Assembly (NCBI GenBank): GCA_028715025.1
Contig: JAQTLG010000023.1
Coordinates: forward strand, 1 to 11,583
Direction: 5' to 3'
Length of the DNA: 11,583 nucleotides
Origin: Dehalococcoidia bacterium
GTDB taxonomy: Bacteria; Chloroflexota; Dehalococcoidia; GIF9; UBA5629
A program made the position numbers and the translations under genes. Of the stretch, positions 1 through 6,033 are shown piece after piece (the first letter of the stretch is position 1; each line of letters opens with the position of its first letter). A model generated the notes under the pieces. That model did no database searches. It worked only from the letters and a program-made list of their open reading frames with translations, and had not been told where the DNA came from.

Positions 1-747
1 GAGTTCCAATTGATGAAAGGTATCGTCGACGAGCGCAGCAAGAAATGGGCAGAACTATTAAGCGTTTATTCCAAGGCAGTCAAACGGGAATTCATGTCCG
101 GCAAGCCTGTAAAAATCGAAAAATCAGCACCTGGTAAGGTAATTAAGGTGGGCAAGGAAGTCAGGCAACTCGCCTGCGTAATCCCCTACAAAGAGATGAA
201 ACAGCTGATACTGGATACAGAGCATATCGCCGCGGGCACCTGCGTATGCCGGCACCAGGGTAACCTGCTGGGCAAACCCAGCTCCGAACCCATGGGTAAC
301 TGTATGGTCTTCGGTGAGTCGGCGCTGTTCTCGATCGAGCGCGGTTTCACCAGGCGCCTATCCAGGGATGAAGCCCTCAAGACGCTGGATGAAGCAGAGG
401 AAGCCGGTCTGGTGCACAATTATGTCAACAATCCGGGCCAGTTCACCAATCTGCTGTGCAATTGCTGCGGATGCCACTGTTTCATCCTGCGGGGCGCCAA
501 GCACGCGCCGGCGCCCAGCCAGATGGTCAATCCCCGATACCTGGTATATATTAATGAGAAGGAATGCACCGGCTGTGAGGCCTGTATCGGACGGTGCTGG
601 ATGAAAGCCCTGAAAATGGAAAACGGCAAGCTGGTGCGTGAAGAGATACGCTGCATAGGTTGCGGTATTTGCATGTGGGCCTGCCCCACCGATGCGCTCT
701 ATCTTGACCCGAGGGAAGCCGGCAAGGTACCGCTTAACAAGTGCTGA
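1..747 (+). CDS. Cysteine-rich dicluster [4Fe-4S] ferredoxin-type protein, copy 1 (5' end missing)
   Basis: Probable cytoplasmic electron-transfer or redox-sensing iron-sulfur protein; partner unknown. The frame is open through base 1 (GAG TTC CAA), and those residues align with the middle of the downstream paralogue (EFQLMKG against MELQFWR). The true start therefore lies outside the window, and the TTG/ATG at 10-15 is internal. Numbering from that TTG: a cysteine module has C78-x-C80, C98 and the cluster CNCCGCHC (150-157). A bacterial-ferredoxin domain follows with C186/189/192/196 and C215/218/221/225, each CxxCxxCxxxC, the second ending CP. The first motif ends in W instead of P. Where the paralogue has a cysteine (GKAC), this copy has serine (GKPS, S91). 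It is followed after 30 bases by the paralogue, so the two are probably co-transcribed. The cluster-binding assignment is firm; the physiological role is not known. Confidence 0.85.
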   Translation, partial: EFQLMKGIVDERSKKWAELLSVYSKAVKREFMSGKPVKIEKSAPGKVIKVGKEVRQLACVIPYKEMKQLILDTEHIAAGTCVCRHQGNLLGKPSSEPMGNCMVFGESALFSIERGFTRRLSRDEALKTLDEAEEAGLVHNYVNNPGQFTNLLCNCCGCHCFILRGAKHAPAPSQMVNPRYLVYINEKECTGCEACIGRCWMKALKMENGKLVREEIRCIGCGICMWACPTDALYLDPREAGKVPLNKC

Positions 748-777
748 TATGTATCAGCAAAATTTGAGGAGGAGCTA

Positions 778-1833
778 ATGGTTGAACCTGTCTACGAGAA
801 ATTGATACCTGTACTCAATTCACGCAGCACTTTTCTGGTTCCTTGCATCAAGTGTGACGAGTTTTTTGCCCTTGCGGCTTATTTATACAGCCCCGTCGAA
901 GCAGAGATCGCCTGCGCCATGCCATACGATTTCGCTACAGCTCGTGAGATTGCAGTCAATATCCCGGGCAGCCATCCTGAGAAGATCGCCGAACACCTTG
1001 AGACCATGGCGAATAAGGCGTTGATACATTCGAAAAAGGAAAACGGCGAGACGCTCTATGAGCTCCTGCCACTCTTCCCGGGTGCAATGGAGCTTCAATT
1101 CTGGCGTGATGACAAAGAGTATCTGGGCAAGCTGGACATCCTGCTCGGCCAATACCTGGTAGCGATGTGGGGCCTGCGTAAAGCCGGCGCCCCGATCGTA
1201 ACCGAAACGCCATCCTCCCCCAGAAAAGTAGCCGTAGACCAGGAGATCATGAGCCGCTCCACCATTATCCCCTATGCGGAGATGAAAGAACTGATCAAGC
1301 AGAGCGAGTATATCGGCGTGGCGCTCTGCCACTGCCGGCAGCTGGGCGAACAATGGGGCAAGGCATGCTCCAGGCCCATGGACAACTGCATGATCCTGGG
1401 GTCATCCGCCAAATTCACTATCGAAAAGGGATTGACCAAACGTCTCAATGTCGAGCAGGCGCTGCAGGTGCTGGAAGAAGCGGAAAAGGCCTGCCTGATA
1501 CACCAATACGCCGATACGCCCGACCACTTTTCCAATATTCTGTGCAATTGTTGTTCATGCCACTGCATAGCTCTTAAGGGCTATAAAAAGTCCCCGGTTC
1601 CCAGCCAGTCTGTCATTGCGCGTTACCTGATCAAGATCGACGATGAGGCCTGCACAACATGCGAGGCCTGCCTGGAACGCTGCCAGATGGACGCATTGAA
1701 AATGGAGGGGGGCAAGCTCACGAGGGACGAGGCACGCTGCATCGGCTGCGGCCTGTGTATGTATGTATGCCCCGTAGAGGCATTGTCGCTGGAGAAGAGG
1801 CCTGCCGGTAAAATACCTTTGAGAGCCTGTTGA
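778..1833 (+). CDS. Cysteine-rich dicluster [4Fe-4S] ferredoxin-type protein, copy 2 (complete)
   Basis: Paralogue of the preceding gene, 351 residues. The ATG follows a strong ribosome site (GAGGAGGAG, 766-774). Residues 1-130 carry a CxxC (C23, C26) and a helical stretch followed by a charged hairpin (about 50-100: ATAREI, HPEKIAEHLETMANKALI, then YELLP). That pattern suggests a winged-helix fold, but this is inferred from pattern only. A cysteine module follows: C184-x-C186, C197, C204 and CNCCSCHC (256-263). The C-terminal ferredoxin domain has C292/295/298/302 and C321/324/327/331; only the second motif ends in the classical CP. The ferredoxin part should hold two [4Fe-4S] clusters. The extra nine cysteines of the middle module could hold another metal centre. 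Proteins of this build occur in many anaerobes without an assigned role. Electron carrier or redox-responsive regulator are both possible. Confidence 0.88.
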   Translation: MVEPVYEKLIPVLNSRSTFLVPCIKCDEFFALAAYLYSPVEAEIACAMPYDFATAREIAVNIPGSHPEKIAEHLETMANKALIHSKKENGETLYELLPLFPGAMELQFWRDDKEYLGKLDILLGQYLVAMWGLRKAGAPIVTETPSSPRKVAVDQEIMSRSTIIPYAEMKELIKQSEYIGVALCHCRQLGEQWGKACSRPMDNCMILGSSAKFTIEKGLTKRLNVEQALQVLEEAEKACLIHQYADTPDHFSNILCNCCSCHCIALKGYKKSPVPSQSVIARYLIKIDDEACTTCEACLERCQMDALKMEGGKLTRDEARCIGCGLCMYVCPVEALSLEKRPAGKIPLRAC

Positions 1834-1837
1834 AGGC

Positions 1838-1852
1838 CAGGATTTAATCCTG
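1838..1852. terminator. Small hairpin between convergent genes
   Basis: Perfect 6-base stem CAGGAT / ATCCTG with a 3-base TTA loop, placed 4 bases after the ferredoxin stop. The TTA loop is the TAA stop codon of the - strand gene, and the right arm belongs to that gene's last codons. On the + strand it is followed by CTCTTTAT, a poor T tract. It could act as a shared weak terminator for both converging genes, or merely limit read-through. Confidence 0.4.
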
Positions 1853-2473
1853 CTCTTTATCCCGTTTTGCGGCCCTGTCACGCGCCCAGCGATGTATCTC
1901 GTCCAGCGCCGGCGGCGCTACCATGAACACTTCGACATCCTGGGGAAACTGTACCAGATGTCCCTCCCGAATAAAAAGCAGGGCGACATCGCCGGGCTTA
2001 AGGGACTCATCGATGGTTTTGCTGATGAACTGGTAGCGTTTGCGCGACGCATCCGAGTACGCATCGTAGACCTGTTTGGATGCTTTTTCGCTGATCAGCC
2101 CCACCATCAGGCAACGCTCCCAATCCATGACTTCCTCGAGGAGCTCGCTGACCTCAACACATTTCAGAGATGCGGATTCCGAGCAGCGCTTATTCACCAG
2201 GTTGTGGCTTTTAGGGTGAAGCTCTTTGAGCATCTCCAATCCACCCTCCCCATCCCTGTCGACCGTCTCATGAAAGATCAATGTCACATGTCCCAGTTTA
2301 CTCTCGAGCTTCGCCACCATCTCGTCGACCTGTCGCCAGTATTTTTCATAAAGCTCGAGATATTCCGCCGGAGAGTTTTTACCGGCATAAACCAGGGGCA
2401 CCTGCAATATCTTTCTGCTGTTCTTGAAGCTGTCAACTTCAGGTTTCTCTACTTTGCCCAGTTCCTGTGTCAT
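1844..2473 (-). CDS. Conserved-looking soluble protein of unknown function (209 aa)
   Basis: I do not recognise this family. The reading is supported by a good ribosome site (AGGAG, complement of 2481-2485, 7 bases before the ATG) and a tail-to-tail fit with the ferredoxin gene 10 bases away. There is no signal peptide or membrane segment. Residues 35-60 form an amphipathic helix (EYLELYEKYWRQVDEMVAKL), followed by a strand-like HVTLIFHETV (62-71). Cysteines occur at 97, 105 and 121. The C-terminal third has two hydrophobic strands, DVALLFI (162-168) and VEVFMVAPPAL (180-190), with a histidine-containing linker (EGHLVQF, 170-176), and ends in a highly charged helix (WARDRAAKRDKEQD). This looks like an alpha/beta fold of a cytoplasmic protein. 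It is divergently transcribed from the acyl-CoA dehydrogenase; a functional link is not shown. Confidence 0.75.
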   Translation of the reverse strand: MTQELGKVEKPEVDSFKNSRKILQVPLVYAGKNSPAEYLELYEKYWRQVDEMVAKLESKLGHVTLIFHETVDRDGEGGLEMLKELHPKSHNLVNKRCSESASLKCVEVSELLEEVMDWERCLMVGLISEKASKQVYDAYSDASRKRYQFISKTIDESLKPGDVALLFIREGHLVQFPQDVEVFMVAPPALDEIHRWARDRAAKRDKEQD

Positions 2474-2557
2474 GATTACACTCCTCTCTCTGCCTGTTGC
2501 TGTACCATCTCCATGAATTTAACGGCCTGATCGCCGATACACCATTACCGCTATCAA

Positions 2558-2623
2558 TAGTATAGAAATTATACTACAATATAAAGCGCCTTTTGAGGGA
2601 CCGTGCTTCCTTGATTTTATAAT
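2558..2623. promoter_or_regulatory. Divergent promoter region with palindrome
   Basis: The 169-base gap between two divergent starts (2473 and 2643) contains a palindrome with 7-base arms, TAGTATA / TATACTA, around a 5-base spacer (2558-2576). Each arm supplies a TATACT -10-like hexamer, one per strand. On the + strand a second, exact TATAAT lies at 2618-2623, with a poor -35 (TTGAGG, 2593-2598, 19-base spacer). That one would give a leader of about 13 bases that still includes the ribosome site. No convincing -35 accompanies the palindrome. It could be a regulator site, a bidirectional promoter core, or an AT-rich coincidence. Confidence 0.4.
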
Positions 2624-2642
2624 CGGGCACTGGAGGAACCAT

Positions 2643-3851
2643 ATGGATTTCGACCTTGGTGGAAAGACGGGCCAACTGCGCAAGGAGATACGCCAATTTG
2701 CCCTTGCCGAGGTGGTAGGAAAACCTTACCACACCGCCATGCTGGAGGAGGAGAGCGCGGACGAGGACTGGGAATTTTCGCTCTCGATATCCAGGAAGCT
2801 TGCGCAAAAGAAATGGCTTTGCATGAACTGGCCTGAGCAATACGGGGGTATGGGCGCATCATACTGGGAACAATTTGTGTACTCCGAGGAGGCCGGTTAT
2901 TATGAGATTCCCGGCACCAGCATGGGCATATCCGGCACCGGCATCAACGGCCCCAGCCTGATGCTGTTCGGCAGCGAGGAGCAGAAACAGAAATACCTGC
3001 CGCTGATAGCCTCGGGCGATCCTGACGGGATATGGTGCACCGCTTACAGCGAACCCGACTCTGGCTCCGACTACAATAAGATCAAGACCATCGCCATCAG
3101 GTCGGGAGACGACTATATTATAAACGGACAGAAAGTGTGGACGAGCTGCGCCCACCGCGCGCGCTGGTGCTGGCTGGCATGCAAAACCGATCCAACGTCG
3201 AACAAGATCCATAAAAGCATGAGCATCATTATTGTGGACATGAAGAGCCCCGGCATTACGACCAGGCCTCTCATCAATCTTTCAGGTGTTCACAGTTTTA
3301 ACGAGGTATATTTCGATAACGTAAAAGTGCCTGCATCGAACCTGGTCGGCGAGGAAAATAAAGGATTCTACATGTTGATCCCCGCCCTGGCAATCGAGCG
3401 GCTCTCGCTGGCGCCTCACGTGCTGGGCACAGGACGACGCATACTTGAATTGCTCGTCCGCTACGCCAGGGAAAATGACCATAAAGGAAAACCCTTATCT
3501 GACGATCCTGTGGTGCGCCATAAGCTGGCGGAGCGCGCCCTGGAGCTCGAGACGCTGCGCTTATTTGGTCTTGAGATAATGTGGAAAATGAGCACCGGCA
3601 AGATGCCGGGCTATGAGGCGGCCAGAAACAAGCTATACTGCAATATCGTCACGGACAACATGGCCAGGACCGGACTGGAGATAGTGGGCGCCAATTCACA
3701 GATAAGCCCTGATTCCAGATGGGCGAAATTGAGGGGCCGCTGCCAGAATCTGTACCTTGTCAATATGGGGTGGTTCAGCGCAGCCGGTACCATGGAAATA
3801 CAGAAGAACGTAATCGGCCAGTTTAAACTCGGCCTGCCGCGCGCCTATTAA
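2643..3851 (+). CDS. Acyl-CoA dehydrogenase family flavoprotein
   Basis: FAD-dependent alpha,beta-dehydrogenation of an acyl-CoA thioester in the cytoplasm, with electrons normally passed to electron-transfer flavoprotein; the chain type is not deducible. At 402 residues it has standard family length. An N-terminal helical domain runs to about 125. The central flavin/substrate domain has YSEPDSGSD (135-143) and NGQKVWTS (161-168). The C-terminal helical domain ends in AAGTMEIQKNVIG (380-392). The MCAD-type catalytic glutamate (Glu376, in YEGT) is alanine here (A381). A glutamate at the isovaleryl-CoA dehydrogenase Glu254 position is present (E252 in AIERL), which suggests the helix-G base is used. 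The ATG at 2643 follows GGAGG (2632-2636) by six bases. No ETF, CoA ligase or thiolase gene is adjacent, so it stands alone between a divergent unknown gene and a terminator. Confidence 0.93.
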   Translation: MDFDLGGKTGQLRKEIRQFALAEVVGKPYHTAMLEEESADEDWEFSLSISRKLAQKKWLCMNWPEQYGGMGASYWEQFVYSEEAGYYEIPGTSMGISGTGINGPSLMLFGSEEQKQKYLPLIASGDPDGIWCTAYSEPDSGSDYNKIKTIAIRSGDDYIINGQKVWTSCAHRARWCWLACKTDPTSNKIHKSMSIIIVDMKSPGITTRPLINLSGVHSFNEVYFDNVKVPASNLVGEENKGFYMLIPALAIERLSLAPHVLGTGRRILELLVRYARENDHKGKPLSDDPVVRHKLAERALELETLRLFGLEIMWKMSTGKMPGYEAARNKLYCNIVTDNMARTGLEIVGANSQISPDSRWAKLRGRCQNLYLVNMGWFSAAGTMEIQKNVIGQFKLGLPRAY

Positions 3852-3877
3852 TACCAGATATCCACCCTTTGTATAAT

Positions 3878-3909
3878 GGGGCTGTTTCACTCCTGAACCG
3901 GCCCCTTTA
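3878..3909. terminator. Hairpin terminator between convergent genes
   Basis: GGGGC (3878-3882) pairs with GCCCC (3901-3905). An inner stem, GTTtCA against TGAAC with one bulge, closes on a short CTCC loop. On the + strand TTTAT follows, giving a plausible intrinsic terminator 26 bases after the acyl-CoA dehydrogenase stop. Read on the - strand it lies 10 bases beyond the TPM gene stop but lacks a T tract, so it probably works mainly on the + strand. Confidence 0.55.
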
Positions 3910-3918
3910 TCGTATCAT

Positions 3919-4839
3919 CTACCACCCGCCGCTGGCGCCTCCTCCTCCTGACATTCCTCCACCACCTCCGCCAAAGCCACCGCCGAAACCACCTCCGGAC
4001 CCACCGCCAAAGCCTCCCCAGAAACCACCGCCGGTTTTATGCCAGTCAGTGGATTTGCCAGCTGCTTTCAGCTTCTGGTAATTGCGTGTAAGCGCGTAAT
4101 CCGTGCCCAAGCCAAGACCCGTGAATATCAGCGGTGCAATTATCAGCGCCGCAATCCCCCCGATCGACAGCCCCATAATGACACCGGCTATGGCACCCCA
4201 GATGCCACCCACCCATACATTTTTACTGCGCGCCATAAATCCTGAAAGGTAAATCGTAACTATAGTAAGGATGAAAAAAACAAAGATGAAATCACCGAAC
4301 GCGGATTTCACCGGGTTTTCCTCAAGCGGAGCAGGCGGAGTGCCGTCCCTGATATACTTCTCAATTGAAGCAACACCCGCCTTGATTCCTCCCTCGTAAT
4401 CGTTATTCTTGAACAGCGGTAACACGTCGTTATCACGTATCCTGCCCGCGCGACCGTCCGTGATCACCGGTTCAAGCCCGTATCCGACCTCGATACGCAT
4501 CTTGCGATCATCCAGGGCCACCAGGAAAAGGATGCCGTTGTCTTTATCTTTCTGCCCTATCTTCCATTTCTCGAACAGCCTGCTGGCATAGTCCTCTATA
4601 CTGTCCCCTTCAAGGCTTTTCACAGTAGCCACAAAGACCTGCGCCGTAGTATCTTTCTCGAGCTGAGCCAATTTGGATTCAAGCTCGGCCTTTGCTTCGG
4701 ATGAAAGCAATCCGGCGTTATCGTTGACATAGCCGGTGAGCTCCGGAAAATTCTGCGCCGACACCGGCATGTTGAAGACAGACAACATAGTGACAGCCAG
4801 ACAGGCTGTCACTATCAGCAAGATCAGTCTGTGTCGCAC
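3919..4839 (-). CDS. TPM-domain membrane protein with glycine-rich tail (YgcG type)
   Basis: Envelope protein of the TPM (TLP18.3/Psb32/MOLO-1) family; the bacterial role is poorly defined. The GTG start shares its G with the TAG stop of lemA, and a GGAG (complement of 4845-4848) lies five bases upstream, indicating translational coupling. A signal peptide covers residues 1-28 (hydrophobic core 5-20, VSA before Q29). The TPM domain spans about 32-165, with the family hallmarks LTGYVNDNAGLLS (35-47), NGILFLVALDDRKMRIEVGYGLE (split 101-110 and 111-123) and ITDGRAG (126-132). Transmembrane segments follow at about 181-201, 209-224 and 226-245. A tail from 270 is nearly all glycine with scattered F, W, S. 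The LemA/TPM pairing is common in bacteria and suggests a joint envelope function. The GTG start is well supported by the overlap. Confidence 0.9.
   Translation of the reverse strand: MRHRLILLIVTACLAVTMLSVFNMPVSAQNFPELTGYVNDNAGLLSSEAKAELESKLAQLEKDTTAQVFVATVKSLEGDSIEDYASRLFEKWKIGQKDKDNGILFLVALDDRKMRIEVGYGLEPVITDGRAGRIRDNDVLPLFKNNDYEGGIKAGVASIEKYIRDGTPPAPLEENPVKSAFGDFIFVFFILTIVTIYLSGFMARSKNVWVGGIWGAIAGVIMGLSIGGIAALIIAPLIFTGLGLGTDYALTRNYQKLKAAGKSTDWHKTGGGFWGGFGGGSGGGFGGGFGGGGGGMSGGGGASGGW
3922..4032 (-). repeat. Low-complexity glycine-codon tract
   Basis: The last 37 codons of the TPM gene are mostly GGN with interspersed Phe, Trp, Ser, Met and Ala. On the + strand this reads as C-rich CCACC/CCGCC-like triplets. 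It encodes the flexible glycine-rich tail usual for YgcG-type proteins and is prone to slippage. Length variation between strains would be expected. Confidence 0.85.
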
Positions 4840-5414
4840 TAAAACTCCACTTTAGGCGCTGTTTCTGCGCCGCTGACAGACTGGAAGTATTGCTTCTCGC
4901 TGAATCCAAACATGCCGGCCAGCATATTTGTGGGAAAAGTCTTGATCTGCGTGTTATATTCCCTCACCAGGTCATTGAACCTCCTTCTTTCCACGCTGAT
5001 GCGGTTCTCCGTCCCCGCCAGTTCGTCCATCAGCTGTGTAACATTCTGGCTGGACTTGAGGTCCGGGTAATTCTCAATCACGGCAAGCAGACGGCCAAGT
5101 GCGGTTTCAACCTCTCCGGCCGCAGCAGCCTTTTCATCCACCGTCTGGGCAGCCCCGTATTTCGTTCTTGCTTCGGCTATGGCCAGGAAAACGGTCTGTT
5201 CCTGTGTCATCATGCCTTTGACCGAGTTCACCAGGTTGGGAATCAGGTCGTAACGTCGCTGATATTGCGTCTCAACCTGCGACCACTGGGCGTCTATGCC
5301 CTGTGATTTGGTCACCAGGCTGTTATATATACCAACCAGGGAAACTGCGATGATGACGGCGCCAAGTACTATTACGCCCACGGCAGCCAGGACACATCCC
5401 CAGGTAGACTTCAT
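4839..5414 (-). CDS. lemA: LemA family protein
   Basis: Small membrane-anchored helical protein; a role in envelope stress or surface proteins is proposed for the family but unsettled. At 191 residues it has standard length. A single N-terminal transmembrane segment (about 8-28) is followed by family motifs: GIYNSLVTKSQGIDAQWSQV (28-47), the QRRYDLIPNLVN stretch, ENYPDLKSS, and ENRISVERRRFNDLVREYN (split over the third helix). These form a long helical bundle outside the membrane. The ATG is preceded by a perfect AGGAGG (complement of 5423-5428) at eight bases. Its TAG stop overlaps the GTG of the TPM gene by one base, so lemA is the first gene of a two-gene operon. Confidence 0.95.
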   Translation of the reverse strand: MKSTWGCVLAAVGVIVLGAVIIAVSLVGIYNSLVTKSQGIDAQWSQVETQYQRRYDLIPNLVNSVKGMMTQEQTVFLAIAEARTKYGAAQTVDEKAAAAGEVETALGRLLAVIENYPDLKSSQNVTQLMDELAGTENRISVERRRFNDLVREYNTQIKTFPTNMLAGMFGFSEKQYFQSVSGAETAPKVEF

Positions 5415-5465
5415 ATCGATAACCTCCTTAATCAGTTTGATCGGGTTGACATATTTATTACGGCA

Positions 5466-5494
5466 ATTCTACAACAGTGCTATTGTATCAACAA
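5466..5494 (-). promoter_or_regulatory. Predicted lemA promoter with palindromic spacer
   Basis: On the - strand: -35 TTGTTG (complement of 5489-5494), 17-base spacer, -10 TAGAAT (complement of 5466-5471; five of six match TATAAT). Transcription would begin near 5459, leaving a leader of about 45 bases with the AGGAGG site. The region 5471-5486, almost exactly the spacer, is an imperfect palindrome, ACAAcAG-TG-CTaTTGT, with six of seven pairs matching. This is where repressors or MerR-type regulators often bind. Confidence 0.5.
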
Positions 5495-5510
5495 ATTATA
5501 CCTGTGTCGC

Positions 5511-5540
5511 TTGTTTTGGCCATCTGACGGAGCGTATAAT
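5511..5540 (+). promoter_or_regulatory. Predicted promoter of the DUF3795 gene
   Basis: An exact TATAAT at 5535-5540 has TTGTTT at 5511-5516 as a partial -35 with an 18-base spacer. Transcription would begin near 5547, 26 bases before the ATG. The ribosome site is a G-rich GAGGGGGTGG (5557-5566). The promoter faces away from the lemA promoter. A perfect TTGACA at 5446-5451 on the + strand has only a poor -10 partner and is less convincing. Confidence 0.5.
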
Positions 5541-5572
5541 CAAGCACAATCAATTCGAGGGGGTGGAATATC

Positions 5573-6022
5573 ATGGCTGTTAATAAAGAGCTGGTAGCGC
5601 CATGCGGTTTATATTGCGGAGTTTGCGGAATCCATATAGCCACCAGGGACAATAATGAGAAATTCAAGGAGAAGCTGGCACCGGTTTACGGCGTCAAGCC
5701 GGAAGATATACTGTGCGACGGCTGCCTCTCCCAGCGCGTCTTTTCCTATTGCCGGATCTGCCCGATCAAGTCGTGCTGCATCGAAAAGGAAATAGAGGGA
5801 TGCCACCAGTGCAACGAGTTCCCCTGTCGCTTCATCGATGATTTCCCGGTTCCGGTCGGCAAGAATGTTATACTGCGATGTGTCCCCAGATGGAGGGTAA
5901 TCGGTACGGAAAAGTGGATACAGGAGGAGCAGAAACGCTATAATTGTCCTCATTGCGGCGCTGCCACTTTCCGTGGAGCGAAGCGCTGCCGTAATTGTAA
6001 GGAAGCGATCGACCTCGACTGA
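5573..6022 (+). CDS. DUF3795 cysteine-rich protein with C-terminal zinc ribbon
   Basis: A 149-residue protein with 17 cysteines; function unknown. The N-terminal two thirds match the DUF3795 pattern: APCGLYCGVCGIH (9-21; C11, C15, C18), DILCDGC (45-51), then C60, C63, C68, C69, C77, C80 and EFPC (C85), which together probably bind metal. After a basic linker (CVPRWRV) comes a separate rubredoxin-like zinc ribbon, CPHC (125-128) and CRNC (139-142). The ATG at 5573 follows a G-rich ribosome site. No signal peptide or membrane segment is present, so it is cytoplasmic. It lies 11 bases upstream of a substrate-binding lipoprotein and may share its transcript, though the two functions have no obvious link. 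Confidence 0.88.
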   Translation: MAVNKELVAPCGLYCGVCGIHIATRDNNEKFKEKLAPVYGVKPEDILCDGCLSQRVFSYCRICPIKSCCIEKEIEGCHQCNEFPCRFIDDFPVPVGKNVILRCVPRWRVIGTEKWIQEEQKRYNCPHCGAATFRGAKRCRNCKEAIDLD

Positions 6023-6033
6023 AAACACCCGGC

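Noticed and set aside
10..15. TTG/ATG as the real start of the first ferredoxin gene
   Set aside because: The frame stays open to base 1 and the residues before it align with the interior of the paralogue; no ribosome site is present. The gene is better read as cut by the window edge.
883..1353. 156-codon - strand frame inside the second ferredoxin gene
   Set aside because: The + strand frame has clear iron-sulfur motifs and a strong ribosome site; the antisense translation shows no domain.
1892..2530. Long + strand frame of 212 codons opposite the unknown protein
   Set aside because: It lies antisense to the 1844-2473 gene, which has a good ribosome site and a balanced protein. The + strand translation is rich in His/Arg/Phe with no recognisable domain.
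3872..3877. TATAAT-like box after the acyl-CoA dehydrogenase
   Set aside because: It lies between two converging genes directly before the terminator hairpin, with no + strand gene downstream to serve.
3869..4081. Proline-rich + strand frame (PPPPKPPPKPPP)
   Set aside because: It is the antisense image of the glycine-rich tail of the TPM protein, so the proline repeats are explained by GGN codons.
5446..5451. Perfect TTGACA on the + strand upstream of the DUF3795 gene
   Set aside because: At 15-18 base spacing only poor -10 matches follow; the exact TATAAT at 5535-5540 is a better promoter for that gene.
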